Assembly (NCBI GenBank): GCA_000431835.1
Contig: HF987951.1
Location: 11,721-44,514 of the forward strand
Length of the DNA: 32,794 nt
Origin: Succinatimonas sp. CAG:777
GTDB taxonomy: Bacteria > Pseudomonadota > Gammaproteobacteria > Enterobacterales > Succinivibrionaceae
Direction: 5' to 3'
Shown here: positions 1 to 8,355 of the stretch, one piece after another
Layout: each line of letters starts with the position of its first letter
Position numbering within the stretch: the first letter of the stretch is position 1
Notes under the pieces: generated by a model
Told to the model about the DNA's origin: nothing
The model's input: the letters and a program-made list of their open reading frames with translations, nothing else
Database searches by the model: none
Program-made: the position numbers and the translations under genes

Positions 1-1
1 T

Positions 2-781
2 CATGCATTAGGACAGGAAGCTAAGAGATTCATTAGAACTAATACCTTAAAAGGTACTCGTGATGAATTAGCTCATGCTCTCTCTGAAGAAGGCGTGGTA
101 ACTAAATCTGTAGCAGGAGTTCCAACTGCACTTGAGGTTACCTCAAATTCTGCTTTATTTAGAACTAAAGCTTTTAAAGAAGGTAGATTTGAACAGCAAG
201 ACGCAGGTTCACAGCAAATCGGATCTTTTGTTGAGGCAAAACCTGGTGAGAGAGTTATCGACGCTTGCGCAGGCTCTGGCGGTAAGACATTACAGTTAGC
301 AGCATCCATGGAAGGTAAAGGTGTCATCATTGCTATGGATACCGAGCAGTGGAAACTTGATGATTTAAAGAAGAGAGCTAAAAGAGCAGGTGCTTTTAAC
401 ATCGAACCTAGAGTTATCGATTCAACTAAAGTTACCAAGAGAATGTATGAAACTGCTGACAGAGTGTTAATTGATGCTCCTTGTTCAGGTACTGGTGTAA
501 TCAGACGTATGCCAGATTCAAAATGGCGTGACGGTCGTGAGCATTTAAATGACATCAGAAATACACAAAAAGACATTCTAAACCGTTACAGCAAAATGGC
601 TAAAGTCGGCGGTATTGTGGTTTACTCAACCTGTTCTATCATGCCATCTGAAAATGAAGATCAGATCGCAACTTTCTTAAAAGAGAATGAAGGAAAATTC
701 GAACTTATTGAGGATAAGCACATCATGCCATCATCTGGATTTGATGGATTCTATATGGCAAAACTAAAACGTTTAGCTTAG
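2..781 (+). CDS. RsmB/NOP-family rRNA m5C methyltransferase, 5' end missing
   Basis: The reading frame is open from base 2 of the window, so only the C-terminal 259 residues are present and the true start lies outside. The family uses S-adenosylmethionine to methylate cytosine C5 in ribosomal RNA. Visible signatures are the SAM-binding DACAGSGGKT motif (about 275-300), the DAPCSGTG motif whose cysteine is encoded at 482-484, and the STCSI motif whose cysteine is at 632-634; these two cysteines are the expected release and nucleophile residues of m5C methyltransferases. The preceding FIRTNTLKGTRDEL segment resembles the linker before the catalytic domain in Sun-type enzymes. The ACAGSGGKT variant (rather than CAAPGGKT of E. 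coli RsmB) suggests a paralogous RsmB/NOP subfamily, so I give no symbol and the exact target base is unknown. It converges on deaD. Confidence 0.9.
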   Translation, partial: HALGQEAKRFIRTNTLKGTRDELAHALSEEGVVTKSVAGVPTALEVTSNSALFRTKAFKEGRFEQQDAGSQQIGSFVEAKPGERVIDACAGSGGKTLQLAASMEGKGVIIAMDTEQWKLDDLKKRAKRAGAFNIEPRVIDSTKVTKRMYETADRVLIDAPCSGTGVIRRMPDSKWRDGREHLNDIRNTQKDILNRYSKMAKVGGIVVYSTCSIMPSENEDQIATFLKENEGKFELIEDKHIMPSSGFDGFYMAKLKRLA

Positions 782-810
782 CTTTGTAAAGAAAAAATTC
801 CGACTGTAAA

Positions 811-838
811 AAAAATCCAGACTAAAGTCTGGATTTTT
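811..838. terminator. Bidirectional intrinsic terminator between the methyltransferase gene and deaD
   Basis: A 13-bp perfect inverted repeat (arms 811-823 and 826-838, core ATCCAGACT / AGTCTGGAT) has A-runs on its left and T-runs on its right, so it can end transcripts from both strands. It sits 30 bp after the methyltransferase stop and about 50 bp beyond the deaD stop. Confidence 0.9.
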
Positions 839-891
839 TGTAACTATGGGTTGAGCCTTGCAAGGCACGGCTCTGTTGTGGAGATTAAATC

Positions 892-2934
892 TTAAAAGCC
901 TTCACGACGACCTGAGTAAGAACTGCGGAAACCGCCCTTGTCATTACCCTTTCTTGAAGATGATCTCTTATCGAAGCCTCCAAAATCAGGACGTTTTCTG
1001 CCACCTGAACGAGATGAACGTCTTTCACCCTCAAACTTTCTAAAATCACGACCTGAGTTTTGCCCCTGTCTGTCAAACTCACGATCACGGTTAAATGGTC
1101 TGTCCCTTCTGCCACCATCTCTACCACCTCTAGAACGAGGAGGTTCTGCAGTATAGATTCGTAAATCTAAAGGTCTGCCGCATACTCTTGCCTGAGACAG
1201 GATATGCATGGTGTCCTTTGGCATACCGTCTGGTAAGTCAACGGTAGTAAAGGTATCAAAAATTGAGATTTCACCGATGTACTTCGACTCGATGTTACCC
1301 TCGTTAGCAATAGCGCCTACGATCTGACCTGGCTTTACGCCATCCTTACGGCCAACAGCAACACGGAATCTCACCATAGCCATGTCAGGGAACTCACGTA
1401 ATGGAGCAGCCTCTGCTGTTGGGAATGGTTTTCTTTCTCTTCTGTCACCGCGCTCGCCTCTCTCTGAACGATTGTCATCGTCAAAGGTCCTCATGCGAGG
1501 TTCTGGCTTGCTGTCATCTAATAATAAGGTACCATCTTTCTGTACCATCTTAGCTAATGCAGCACATAGAGTTTCAACTTCGATTGCATCATCTGACAGT
1601 AACTCAGAGATAACTTCCTCATAAGTCTCAAGACCACCTTCCTCGATGGTCTGTAAAACCTGATTCTTAAAGTTCTCTAATCTTGCCTTGTTAACATCTG
1701 CAATTGAAGGCATCTGCATAGGCTCGATCTTCTGACCGGTTACGCGCTCAATTAGACGTAATGCTCTTCTCTCACGTGGAGATACGAATAAGATTGCCTC
1801 ACCAGTTCTGCCTGCACGACCGGTTCTACCTATTCTGTGTACATATGACTCGGCATCATATGGAATGTCGTAGTTGAATACGTGAGTAATTCTGTCTACA
1901 TCTAAACCACGAGCTGCCACATCAGTTGCGATAATGATATCTAACTGACCTTTCTTTAATCTTTCGATGATCTTTTCACGCTGACGCTGTGGAATATCAC
2001 CGTGTAGTGCAGCACAAGCAAAACCTCTTGCCATTAAACGGTTTGATACATCTTCAGCATCTGTCTTGGTACGAACAAATACAATTACAGCATCATAGTT
2101 TTCAACTTCTAAGATTCTGGTCATTGCATCAATCTTATGAGCACCAGATGCAATCCAGTAACGCTGATGAACTGTTGTAGCAGTGGTAGTCTTTGACTCA
2201 ATGCGAACATCAGCAGGATCTTTTAAGTGATTCTTAGCAATACGAGCAATCACAGGAGGCATGGTAGCTGAGAACAGAGCAGTCTGACGAGTTTCTGGAG
2301 TGTTGCTTAAAATCCAGTCAACATCATCAATAAAGCCCATACGTAACATTTCATCAGCTTCATCGATAACCATATGGGTTAATTTTGATAAATCAACCTT
2401 ACCACGCTCGATTAAATCGATTAAACGACCTGGAGTTGCAACCACAATCTGCGCACCGTGACGTAATGAGCGGATCTGATTCTCATATGAAGCGCCACCA
2501 TAGATAGGTGCTACTCTAAAGTTCTTTAAATACTTTGAAAATTGCTGACAAGCTTCAGCAACCTGAATAGCAAGCTCTCTGGTTGGCTCTAAAACTAAAG
2601 CCTGTATGCACTGTTCTTTACAATCTAACTTTGAAAGGATTGGTAAAGAGAAAGCAGCTGTTTTACCAGTACCGGTCTGAGCCTGACCAATCATATCTCT
2701 GCCTTCTAAAACTACAGGGATTGATCTTTCTTGAATAGGAGTAGGAGATTCAAAGCCTAAATCATGAACTGCTTTTAAAACTTCCTTTGACAGACCTAAA
2801 TCGTCAAAGGTAACAATGTTTTCATCAGTCTCATAAGTTAACTCAGTATCAGTTAACTTTTCTGCTTCTTTAACTAATAAACTTTCCTCACCGCCAACAG
2901 TAGTGGTGATATCTTTTTCTTTAATATCTGACAT
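892..2934 (-). CDS. deaD: DEAD-box ATP-dependent RNA helicase DeaD/CsdA
   Basis: 680-residue cytoplasmic RNA helicase that unwinds short RNA duplexes in ribosome assembly and mRNA turnover, typically at low temperature. Motifs in order: Q-motif region (about 43-70), Walker A AQTGTGKT (85-92), PTRELA (117-122), DEAD box (191-194), SAT (222-224), then the second RecA lobe ending in HRIGRTGRAGR. A DbpA-type RNA-binding domain follows (about 500-580), and the last roughly 90 residues are an Arg/Gly/Ser/Asp-rich disordered tail, the architecture of E. coli CsdA (629 aa) with a somewhat longer tail. The ATG start is preceded by AGGAG at ideal spacing. That Shine-Dalgarno element lies in the 3' arm of a small hairpin, and the promoter is about 140 nt upstream. 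Divergent from feoAB. Confidence 0.97.
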   Translation of the reverse strand: MSDIKEKDITTTVGGEESLLVKEAEKLTDTELTYETDENIVTFDDLGLSKEVLKAVHDLGFESPTPIQERSIPVVLEGRDMIGQAQTGTGKTAAFSLPILSKLDCKEQCIQALVLEPTRELAIQVAEACQQFSKYLKNFRVAPIYGGASYENQIRSLRHGAQIVVATPGRLIDLIERGKVDLSKLTHMVIDEADEMLRMGFIDDVDWILSNTPETRQTALFSATMPPVIARIAKNHLKDPADVRIESKTTTATTVHQRYWIASGAHKIDAMTRILEVENYDAVIVFVRTKTDAEDVSNRLMARGFACAALHGDIPQRQREKIIERLKKGQLDIIIATDVAARGLDVDRITHVFNYDIPYDAESYVHRIGRTGRAGRTGEAILFVSPRERRALRLIERVTGQKIEPMQMPSIADVNKARLENFKNQVLQTIEEGGLETYEEVISELLSDDAIEVETLCAALAKMVQKDGTLLLDDSKPEPRMRTFDDDNRSERGERGDRRERKPFPTAEAAPLREFPDMAMVRFRVAVGRKDGVKPGQIVGAIANEGNIESKYIGEISIFDTFTTVDLPDGMPKDTMHILSQARVCGRPLDLRIYTAEPPRSRGGRDGGRRDRPFNRDREFDRQGQNSGRDFRKFEGERRSSRSGGRKRPDFGGFDKRSSSRKGNDKGGFRSSYSGRREGF

Positions 2935-2938
2935 TTAT

Positions 2939-2957
2939 GCTCCTGAATAAGAGGAGC
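2939..2957 (-). promoter_or_regulatory. Hairpin sequestering the deaD Shine-Dalgarno sequence
   Basis: On the minus strand GCTCCT (2957-2952) is complementary to AGGAGC (2944-2939), with a 7-nt loop. AGGAG is the deaD ribosome-binding site, ending about 5 nt before the ATG. Pairing would hide it, so the element could tune deaD translation. The complementarity is seen directly; the regulatory role is inference. Confidence 0.55.
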
Positions 2958-3082
2958 GTCTTATCTTAACGACATGCTCTATAGATAGATATTAGATTTT
3001 TAATACTTTACAGACACACGCACATGAGCCTGAAACCCGCGGCTCAACCTTTAATTAGACACGCCTCAAAAAATGTTGCGCA

Positions 3083-3111
3083 ATTATACATAAATGTGAT
3101 TTACTTCGCAA
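3083..3111 (-). promoter_or_regulatory. Sigma70-type promoter of deaD
   Basis: Minus-strand TTGCGA (3111-3106), a 17-bp spacer, then a perfect TATAAT (3088-3083). The predicted start near 3076 gives a leader of about 140 nt before the deaD ATG, similar in kind to the long leaders of cold-shock helicase genes. Confidence 0.7.
3095..3110. promoter_or_regulatory. Possible CRP-type binding site
   Basis: TGTGA, six bases, TCGCA matches the CRP dyad (TGTGA-N6-TCACA) with one mismatch and is preceded by AAA. It overlaps the -35 element of the deaD promoter, where bound protein would be expected to repress. A single match by eye, so weak. Confidence 0.3.
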
Positions 3112-3174
3112 TCTTAAAATGATTTTTTGCCATCCGTGCTGAGTAAAAAAATTTTTCTGCTGACATCTATATCT

Positions 3175-3202
3175 TTGCAGGAGCACAATATCCAATTATA
3201 CT
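3175..3202 (+). promoter_or_regulatory. Candidate promoter of feoAB
   Basis: TTGCAG, 16-bp spacer, TATACT. The predicted start would be near 3209, about 55 nt before the feoAB ATG. Plausible but not a strong match. Confidence 0.35.
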
Positions 3203-3263
3203 GAAGAATATAAGTCCTCCAAAGAAGAACAAATCACTTTATTAGTCACAGTGAAGATTTTCT

Positions 3264-5756
3264 ATGAAGTTATCAGAGTTAAAAACAGGTGAGAAAGGAA
3301 TTATCACCAGAGTTACAGGTCACGGAAGTTTTAGAAAGAGAGTTATCGAGCTTGGTTTTGTAAACGGGAAAACCGTACGGGTTGTCAGAAACGCTCCACT
3401 AAAAGATCCTGTTGAATACGAGGTTATGGGCTCACAGGTTGCTCTGCAGAGAGCGCAGGCTGCAATGATTGAGGTTGTCGGTGAACATGAGAACATCTGT
3501 GAGTCAAAAGATGAAAATGCCCCTCTTGACGAATACCGAACTCTTACAGAAAAAGAGATGCAGGAAATTGCAACAAGACAGGAAAAGACTATCACCGTCG
3601 CCTTTGTAGGAAATCCAAACTGCGGAAAAACATCAATCTACAACTACCTGTCTGGAGCAAACGAGCATGTTGGAAACTATTCTGGAGTTACTGTAGATGC
3701 AAGAGAAACCACTTTTGCATACGGAGGATACACATTCAGATTTGTTGACCTGCCTGGAACCTACTCCTTATCTGCATATTCACCAGAAGAGAAATACGTT
3801 CGTGAATACCTTATCAATAACTCCCCAGATATAGTACTTAATGTTGTTGATGCTTCTAATATTGAACGAAATCTGTACCTTACCACACAGCTTATGGATA
3901 TGGATGTAAGAATGATGATCGCTCTGAACATGTACGACGATTTAAGTCGCAGAGGCGATTCTCTTGACTATGTTCAGTTAAGCCGACTTTTAGGCATGCC
4001 AATCGTTCCTACTGTAGGCAAGACAGGAGCCGGACTCAACCACCTGATGCACCTTGCCATACTCATTTATGAAAAAGGCGATTATGTAGAAAACGGCAAT
4101 AATTTCAACCAGGCAGTACTCAATGAAATGCAGGACTGGTACAAGAGCTCAGATGATGAGGATAAATGCAGAGAAGGTAAATGCCATAACTGCAGTTCCT
4201 GCCCTAGCAGTATTTCTGTAAACCTCAAGCAGATCTACCACCACGTTCATGTAAATCACGGTTACATCATTGAAAAGCGTATCGGAGCTCTACAGAAACT
4301 CCTAAAGGAGAATCAGAACATCTCCAGCAGATTCTCCACAAGATATATCGCCATCAAACTCTTAGAAAATGATCCTGATGCTGAAAAGCTGGTTAGAGGT
4401 CAGCCTCACTGGAAGAGTGTGCTTGAAAAAAGAGATAAACTGACATCTCAGATTGAACAGCTCAAGCATGAGGACAGTGAAACGGCCATCACTGATGCAA
4501 AATACGCTTTCATTAGCGGTGCCCTCAAGGAAAGTTATACAGAGAACATAAAAAAGAAAAAGAGCAGAACTGAAATCATCGACAGTATAGTAACCCACAG
4601 GATCCTGGGATATCCGATATTTTTAGGTTTCATGTTTTTAATGTTTGAGGCAACTTTCTCTGTAGGAGCCTATCCGCAAGGATGGATTGAGTCTGTTATT
4701 GATATTGTGGCAGCTCACATTGACACCTATATGGCTGACTCTGCTCTAAAAGATCTGATAACAGACGGTGTTTTAGGCGGAGTTGGAAGTATTCTGTCCT
4801 TTGTGCCTAATATTCTTATTCTATATCTTTTCATCTCAATGATGGAGGACTCCGGCTATATGGCACGAGCCGCCTTTATCATGGATAAACTAATGCATAA
4901 GATAGGTCTGCACGGTCGCTCCTTTATTCCTCTTATCATGGGATTTGGCTGTACCGTTCCTGCTGTTATGGCATGCAGAACCATTGAGGACAGACGCAAC
5001 AGATTTATAACCGTGCTTATAACTCCTTTTATGTCATGTACAGCAAGACTGCCTATCTATATTCTGCTCATAGGAGTGTTCTTTCCTTCTCATCCTGGAA
5101 TAGTGCTTTTTGGCATTTATCTGTTCGGAATTCTTGTGGCAGCACTCTCGGCAAGACTTTTAAGCAAAACACTGTTCAAGAACGACGGTATTCCTTTTGT
5201 TATCGAGCTACCGCCATACAGAATTCCCCGTCTGGCAATGGTTCTTGAGCACACCTGGAATAAAGGATATGCTTATATGAAAAAGCTTGGAGGAGTGGTT
5301 CTTATTGCCTCTGTAATCATCTGGGCTTTAGGCTATTTTCCAAGAACTGAAGGTACAGTAACGGCAGCTGTACAGCAGGAAAACTCTTACATAGGTAAAA
5401 TAGGCAAAACTATTGAACCTGTGATGGAGCCTCTGGGTTTTAACTGGAAACTGAGTGTGGGACTTGTCTCAGGCATAGGAGCCAAGGAGCTTGTAGTAAG
5501 TACTCTGAGCGTACTTTACAATACCGGAGATCAGGATGTTGACGAGAATGCTCTTGCAAAAAGAATCCCTATTGCGCCTAATGTAGCTCTGGCCTACCTA
5601 ATTTTTATCCTTCTGTATGTGCCATGCATTTCATCGTTTTCAGCAATAGCTCAGGAAACCTCGCTAAAATGGGCACTGCTGCAGGCAGGCTACGGAACCA
5701 CACTGGCGTGGCTGTGTGCTCTTATAGTAAAAGTGATAGGAGGATTTTTCCTCTGA
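3264..5756 (+). CDS. feoB: FeoA-FeoB fusion, ferrous iron transporter
   Basis: 830-residue inner-membrane Fe(II) importer with the accessory FeoA protein fused to its N-terminus. Residues 1 to about 73 form the FeoA SH3-like domain. After a linker, the FeoB G domain shows G1 GNPNCGKT (116-123), G3 DLPG (162-165) and G4 NMYD (222-225). The membrane half carries the two Gate repeats, with GFGCTVPAVMA in the first and GIGAKELVVSTLSVLY in the second. Between G domain and membrane part is an unusual cluster of cysteines at residues 302, 307, 310 and 313 (C-x4-C-x2-C-x2-C), which might bind metal or a cluster. E. coli has separate feoA, feoB and feoC; here no feoC follows. Transcribed alone, ending at a hairpin shared with the convergent gene. 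Confidence 0.96.
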   Translation: MKLSELKTGEKGIITRVTGHGSFRKRVIELGFVNGKTVRVVRNAPLKDPVEYEVMGSQVALQRAQAAMIEVVGEHENICESKDENAPLDEYRTLTEKEMQEIATRQEKTITVAFVGNPNCGKTSIYNYLSGANEHVGNYSGVTVDARETTFAYGGYTFRFVDLPGTYSLSAYSPEEKYVREYLINNSPDIVLNVVDASNIERNLYLTTQLMDMDVRMMIALNMYDDLSRRGDSLDYVQLSRLLGMPIVPTVGKTGAGLNHLMHLAILIYEKGDYVENGNNFNQAVLNEMQDWYKSSDDEDKCREGKCHNCSSCPSSISVNLKQIYHHVHVNHGYIIEKRIGALQKLLKENQNISSRFSTRYIAIKLLENDPDAEKLVRGQPHWKSVLEKRDKLTSQIEQLKHEDSETAITDAKYAFISGALKESYTENIKKKKSRTEIIDSIVTHRILGYPIFLGFMFLMFEATFSVGAYPQGWIESVIDIVAAHIDTYMADSALKDLITDGVLGGVGSILSFVPNILILYLFISMMEDSGYMARAAFIMDKLMHKIGLHGRSFIPLIMGFGCTVPAVMACRTIEDRRNRFITVLITPFMSCTARLPIYILLIGVFFPSHPGIVLFGIYLFGILVAALSARLLSKTLFKNDGIPFVIELPPYRIPRLAMVLEHTWNKGYAYMKKLGGVVLIASVIIWALGYFPRTEGTVTAAVQQENSYIGKIGKTIEPVMEPLGFNWKLSVGLVSGIGAKELVVSTLSVLYNTGDQDVDENALAKRIPIAPNVALAYLIFILLYVPCISSFSAIAQETSLKWALLQAGYGTTLAWLCALIVKVIGGFFL

Positions 5757-5764
5757 CAGAAAGT

Positions 5765-5802
5765 AAAGGCAGGTGCTTTATACAGAGATATCACCTGCCT
5801 TT
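5765..5802. terminator. Hairpin between convergent feoAB and flavin reductase genes
   Basis: AAAGGCAGGTG (5765-5775) is perfectly complementary to CACCTGCCTTT (5792-5802) with a 16-nt loop. It lies in the only gap between the two convergent genes. No long uninterrupted T-run follows the stem on either strand, so termination efficiency is uncertain. Confidence 0.6.
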
Positions 5803-5818
5803 GAGAGCTCTTTTATCA

Positions 5819-6355
5819 TTACAGAGAATGAGTCTTTTTAAAATTCTCTGAAATCAGAAGCTTTTCTATTTCTACTACATACATGGTGTGAAAATCACCG
5901 TCCTTATACCATTTGTCGATATTGTCAGTATCGGTAAAACACTCTTTTTTCAGCTCCTGAACGTACATCTTTCGACAGAACATGATGACATCGCTCTGCT
6001 CAAAATACACATGTCCTTCCTGTTCTAGAACAGTCACCACTGACTCTTTTATCTTATCCTCATTAAAACCGGATGCTTTACCAAAGTAGGAATTAACTTT
6101 TCTTAAAGCCTCTGGGAGTACCTGAAGAGTAAGGAGCTCTGTCTTATCTACAAGAGTCTTGGTAAAACGCTGCGGTCTTATAAAAATGTAAGCGGCATTT
6201 TTACCCCACATCTGACCTACTCCTCCCCATGAGGCTGTCATGGTGTTGACTCTGCCATCAGCTTTTGCAGTTATCTGAAGCCAGTCTCTGGCAATAAGTT
6301 TAAAGGCACTGTAGTTAAATTCGTCTGGGGTTATCTCAAAAAATTTTCTATCCAT
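5819..6355 (-). CDS. Flavin reductase-like FMN-binding protein
   Basis: 178 residues resembling the flavin reductase-like / NTAB split-barrel family, which binds FMN and either reduces flavins or serves as an electron-transfer protein. The N-terminal half holds the typical features: an opening strand with ITAKADGRVNTMTASWGGVG, the stretch IFIRPQRFTKTLVDKTELLTLQVLP around residues 57-80, and YFGKASGFNEDK around 90-101, matching the (Y)xGxxSGRDxDK-type element of this family. No signal peptide or membrane segment is visible, so it should be cytoplasmic. AAGGAG lies 6-8 nt before the ATG. It is a single gene convergent with feoAB. Its physiological substrate cannot be told from sequence; association with iron reduction next to an Fe(II) transporter would be speculation. 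Confidence 0.85.
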   Translation of the reverse strand: MDRKFFEITPDEFNYSAFKLIARDWLQITAKADGRVNTMTASWGGVGQMWGKNAAYIFIRPQRFTKTLVDKTELLTLQVLPEALRKVNSYFGKASGFNEDKIKESVVTVLEQEGHVYFEQSDVIMFCRKMYVQELKKECFTDTDNIDKWYKDGDFHTMYVVEIEKLLISENFKKTHSL

Positions 6356-6790
6356 GTGGATCTCCTTTTATTAGGTCAGATCTTAAGTATTCGGACGTAA
6401 TCTTAAGCATGCTCATGAACTGCACTGTCATTGCAGTAACGATCATAGTTAACTACCATATCATTTGCAAACAGAATCAGTTTCATTTGTTAGATTTTTA
6501 CAGAAGTACACTAAATTGCAAAAATCATATTTTACAATATATACATATATTGCAAAGTAATAATACATTTTTTATATTACATTTTATAATAATTTTGAAA
6601 ATAAATTATTATATAATTCAATATATTAAATTTTATTATTCATAAATATTGTAAAAACAACTTCAATTACATTTTCATAGTGATAAGATACCTAACACCA
6701 AAGACAATTACATACTTTTTGTAATTAAAGATGTAAGTTGTAAAAGTTTCAAATTTATTGTTTTCAGTATAAAAAAGGTAAGGCAAAAAT
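6356..6790. other. AT-rich regulatory region upstream of leuA
   Basis: 435 bp without a convincing gene. The segment from about 6480 to 6660 is extremely AT-rich with phased A/T runs and contains a 26-bp imperfect palindrome at 6531-6556. An open frame at 6409-6645 encodes an Ile/Tyr/Asn-rich string with no family resemblance and is treated as chance. I looked for a leuL-type leader peptide with runs of leucine codons and an attenuator hairpin before leuA and found neither, so control by a DNA-binding regulator seems more likely than attenuation. No promoter stands out strongly. Confidence 0.6.
6531..6556. repeat. 26-bp imperfect palindrome upstream of the leu operon
   Basis: Arms TTTACAATATAT (6531-6542) and ATATATTGCAAA (6545-6556) are inverted complements apart from one position, around a 2-bp centre. 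A candidate operator, about 235 bp before the leuA start. AT-rich composition of the area raises the chance of coincidental dyads. Confidence 0.45.
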
Positions 6791-8353
6791 ATGGCAGTCG
6801 ATAACAATAGAGTCATTATTTTTGATACAACTCTTCGTGATGGCGAACAGGCACTACAGCAGTCACTTTCAACAAAACAAAAATTACAAATTGCTCTTTG
6901 TCTTGAGCAGTTAGGTGTTGATGTTATTGAGGCAGGTTTTCCTATTTCATCACCTGGTGATTTACAGTCTGTAAGAGAAATCGCTCTAGCTTTAAAGACC
7001 TCAACCGCTTGTGGTCTATCAAGAGCTCTAGATAAAGATATCGATGCTTGCTATGAAGCCTTTAAAGGTATTGATCACTACAGAATTCATACTTTTATAG
7101 CCACCTCAGATATTCACGTTCACGATAAGTTAAAGAAAAACTTTGACGACATCGTGGAGATGGCTGTTCATGCTGTAAAGAGAGCAAGAAACTACACTGA
7201 TGATGTTGAGTTCTCATGTGAAGATGCTGGTCGTACTCCTATCGATCATCTATGTAAAATGGTTGAAAATGCAATTAAAGCAGGTGCAACCACAGTTAAC
7301 ATTCCTGATACAGTAGGTTATACCCTGCCTTATGAGTTCGGTGGCATCATCAAGACTCTTTACAACAAAGTTCCAAATATCGATAAGGCTGTAATCTCAG
7401 TTCACTGCCACAATGATCTTGGTATGGCAACAGCAAACTCTCTTACAGCTGTAATGGAAGGCGCCCGCCAGATCGAATGCACAGTAAACGGACTAGGTGA
7501 AAGAGCTGGCAACACTTCCCTTGAGGAAGTTGTAATGGCAATGAAACTGCGTAAGGAATACATGAAAGGTGTTTACACCAACATCGTCACCGAGAACATT
7601 GCAAGAGCAAGTCAGGTGGTATCAGGTATTACCAATGAACCAGTTCCTAGCCACAAGGCTATTGTTGGTTCAAATGCTTTTGCTCACAGTTCAGGCATTC
7701 ACCAGGATGGTGTATTAAAGAACAAGAGCACTTACGAAATCTTAACTCCTCAGAGCGTTGGTTTCAAAGAAAACAACATGCATATGACCGCTCGTTCCGG
7801 TCGTCATATGATCAAGGCTGTTCTAGAAAAATTAGGTTATCGTGAAGGTTCTTATGATCTTGATGATATCTATGCAAGATTCTTAAAGTTAGCTGACAGA
7901 AAAGGTCAAGTCTTTGATTATGATCTAGAGGCTCTGCTGTTCTTATCTCATGAACAAGAAGAGGATTCACAGTTTGAGTTAGACAGCTTAAATGTAATGT
8001 CAGGTGGCAAAAACATTATTCCTACAGCTTCAGTTCGCCTGAAGATTGGTAAGAGAACTAGAACAGAATCAGGTACAGGTAACGGTCCTGTTGATGCAGT
8101 GTTTAACTGTATTTCACGCCTAACCGGTATCAAGATAAAGCTTGACAACTTTGTAATTTCAGCAAAAGGTTCAGGTATGAACGCCCAAGGTCAGGTTGAT
8201 GTTGACGTTATTTACAACAATAGACATTATCACGGTAAAGGCTTATCAACTGATGTTATCGAAGCTTCTGCCCTGTCACTGATTTCAGCATGTAACAGTA
8301 TTTATAGAGCACAACTTATTGAAGAAGAAAAGCACGAAAAGGAGAATGCTTAA
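6791..8353 (+). CDS. leuA: 2-isopropylmalate synthase
   Basis: 520 residues, close to E. coli LeuA (523). Condenses acetyl-CoA with 2-oxoisovalerate, the committed step of leucine synthesis, in the cytoplasm. The N-terminal TIM barrel starts with FDTTLRDGEQ (residues 11-20) and carries the metal-binding HCHNDLGMAT motif; NGLGERAGNTSLEEV follows. The C-terminal part (about 390-510) is the LeuA allosteric domain that normally senses leucine, containing the GxGPVDA-type element GTGNGPVDA. AAGG lies a few bases upstream of the ATG. First gene of leuABCD; leuB begins 2 bp after its stop, indicating tight coupling. No leader-peptide attenuator was seen, so feedback inhibition plus an unknown transcription factor probably control flux. 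Confidence 0.97.
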   Translation: MAVDNNRVIIFDTTLRDGEQALQQSLSTKQKLQIALCLEQLGVDVIEAGFPISSPGDLQSVREIALALKTSTACGLSRALDKDIDACYEAFKGIDHYRIHTFIATSDIHVHDKLKKNFDDIVEMAVHAVKRARNYTDDVEFSCEDAGRTPIDHLCKMVENAIKAGATTVNIPDTVGYTLPYEFGGIIKTLYNKVPNIDKAVISVHCHNDLGMATANSLTAVMEGARQIECTVNGLGERAGNTSLEEVVMAMKLRKEYMKGVYTNIVTENIARASQVVSGITNEPVPSHKAIVGSNAFAHSSGIHQDGVLKNKSTYEILTPQSVGFKENNMHMTARSGRHMIKAVLEKLGYREGSYDLDDIYARFLKLADRKGQVFDYDLEALLFLSHEQEEDSQFELDSLNVMSGGKNIIPTASVRLKIGKRTRTESGTGNGPVDAVFNCISRLTGIKIKLDNFVISAKGSGMNAQGQVDVDVIYNNRHYHGKGLSTDVIEASALSLISACNSIYRAQLIEEEKHEKENA

Positions 8354-8355
8354 AA

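Larger units (their letters stand above)
2935..3263. other. Divergent regulatory region between deaD and feoAB
   Basis: No gene fits in these 329 bp. On the minus strand it carries the deaD promoter (3083-3111), a leader of roughly 140 nt with a 6-bp stem (TGAGCC / GGCTCA, 3025-3046) and the SD hairpin at 2939-2957. On the plus strand it carries a weaker candidate feoAB promoter (3175-3202). A CRP-like dyad lies at 3095-3110. I see no clear Fur box or FNR site, although feo genes are often controlled by both. Confidence 0.7.

Noticed and set aside
73..576. 167-codon open frame on the minus strand opposite the rRNA methyltransferase gene
   Set aside because: It mirrors a well-supported gene with catalytic motifs, has no family resemblance and Ser/Leu/Pro-rich composition typical of antisense frames.
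847..873. Palindrome GCCTTGCAAGGC near the deaD stop and a GGTTGAGCC match to the deaD leader in opposite orientation
   Set aside because: The shared stretch is only 9 bp and the rest does not align; I could not support a flanking inverted repeat or mobile element.
6409..6645. 78-codon frame upstream of leuA
   Set aside because: Ile/Tyr/Asn/Phe composition simply reflects AT-rich DNA; no ribosome-binding site, no recognisable motif, and not a leucine-rich leader peptide.
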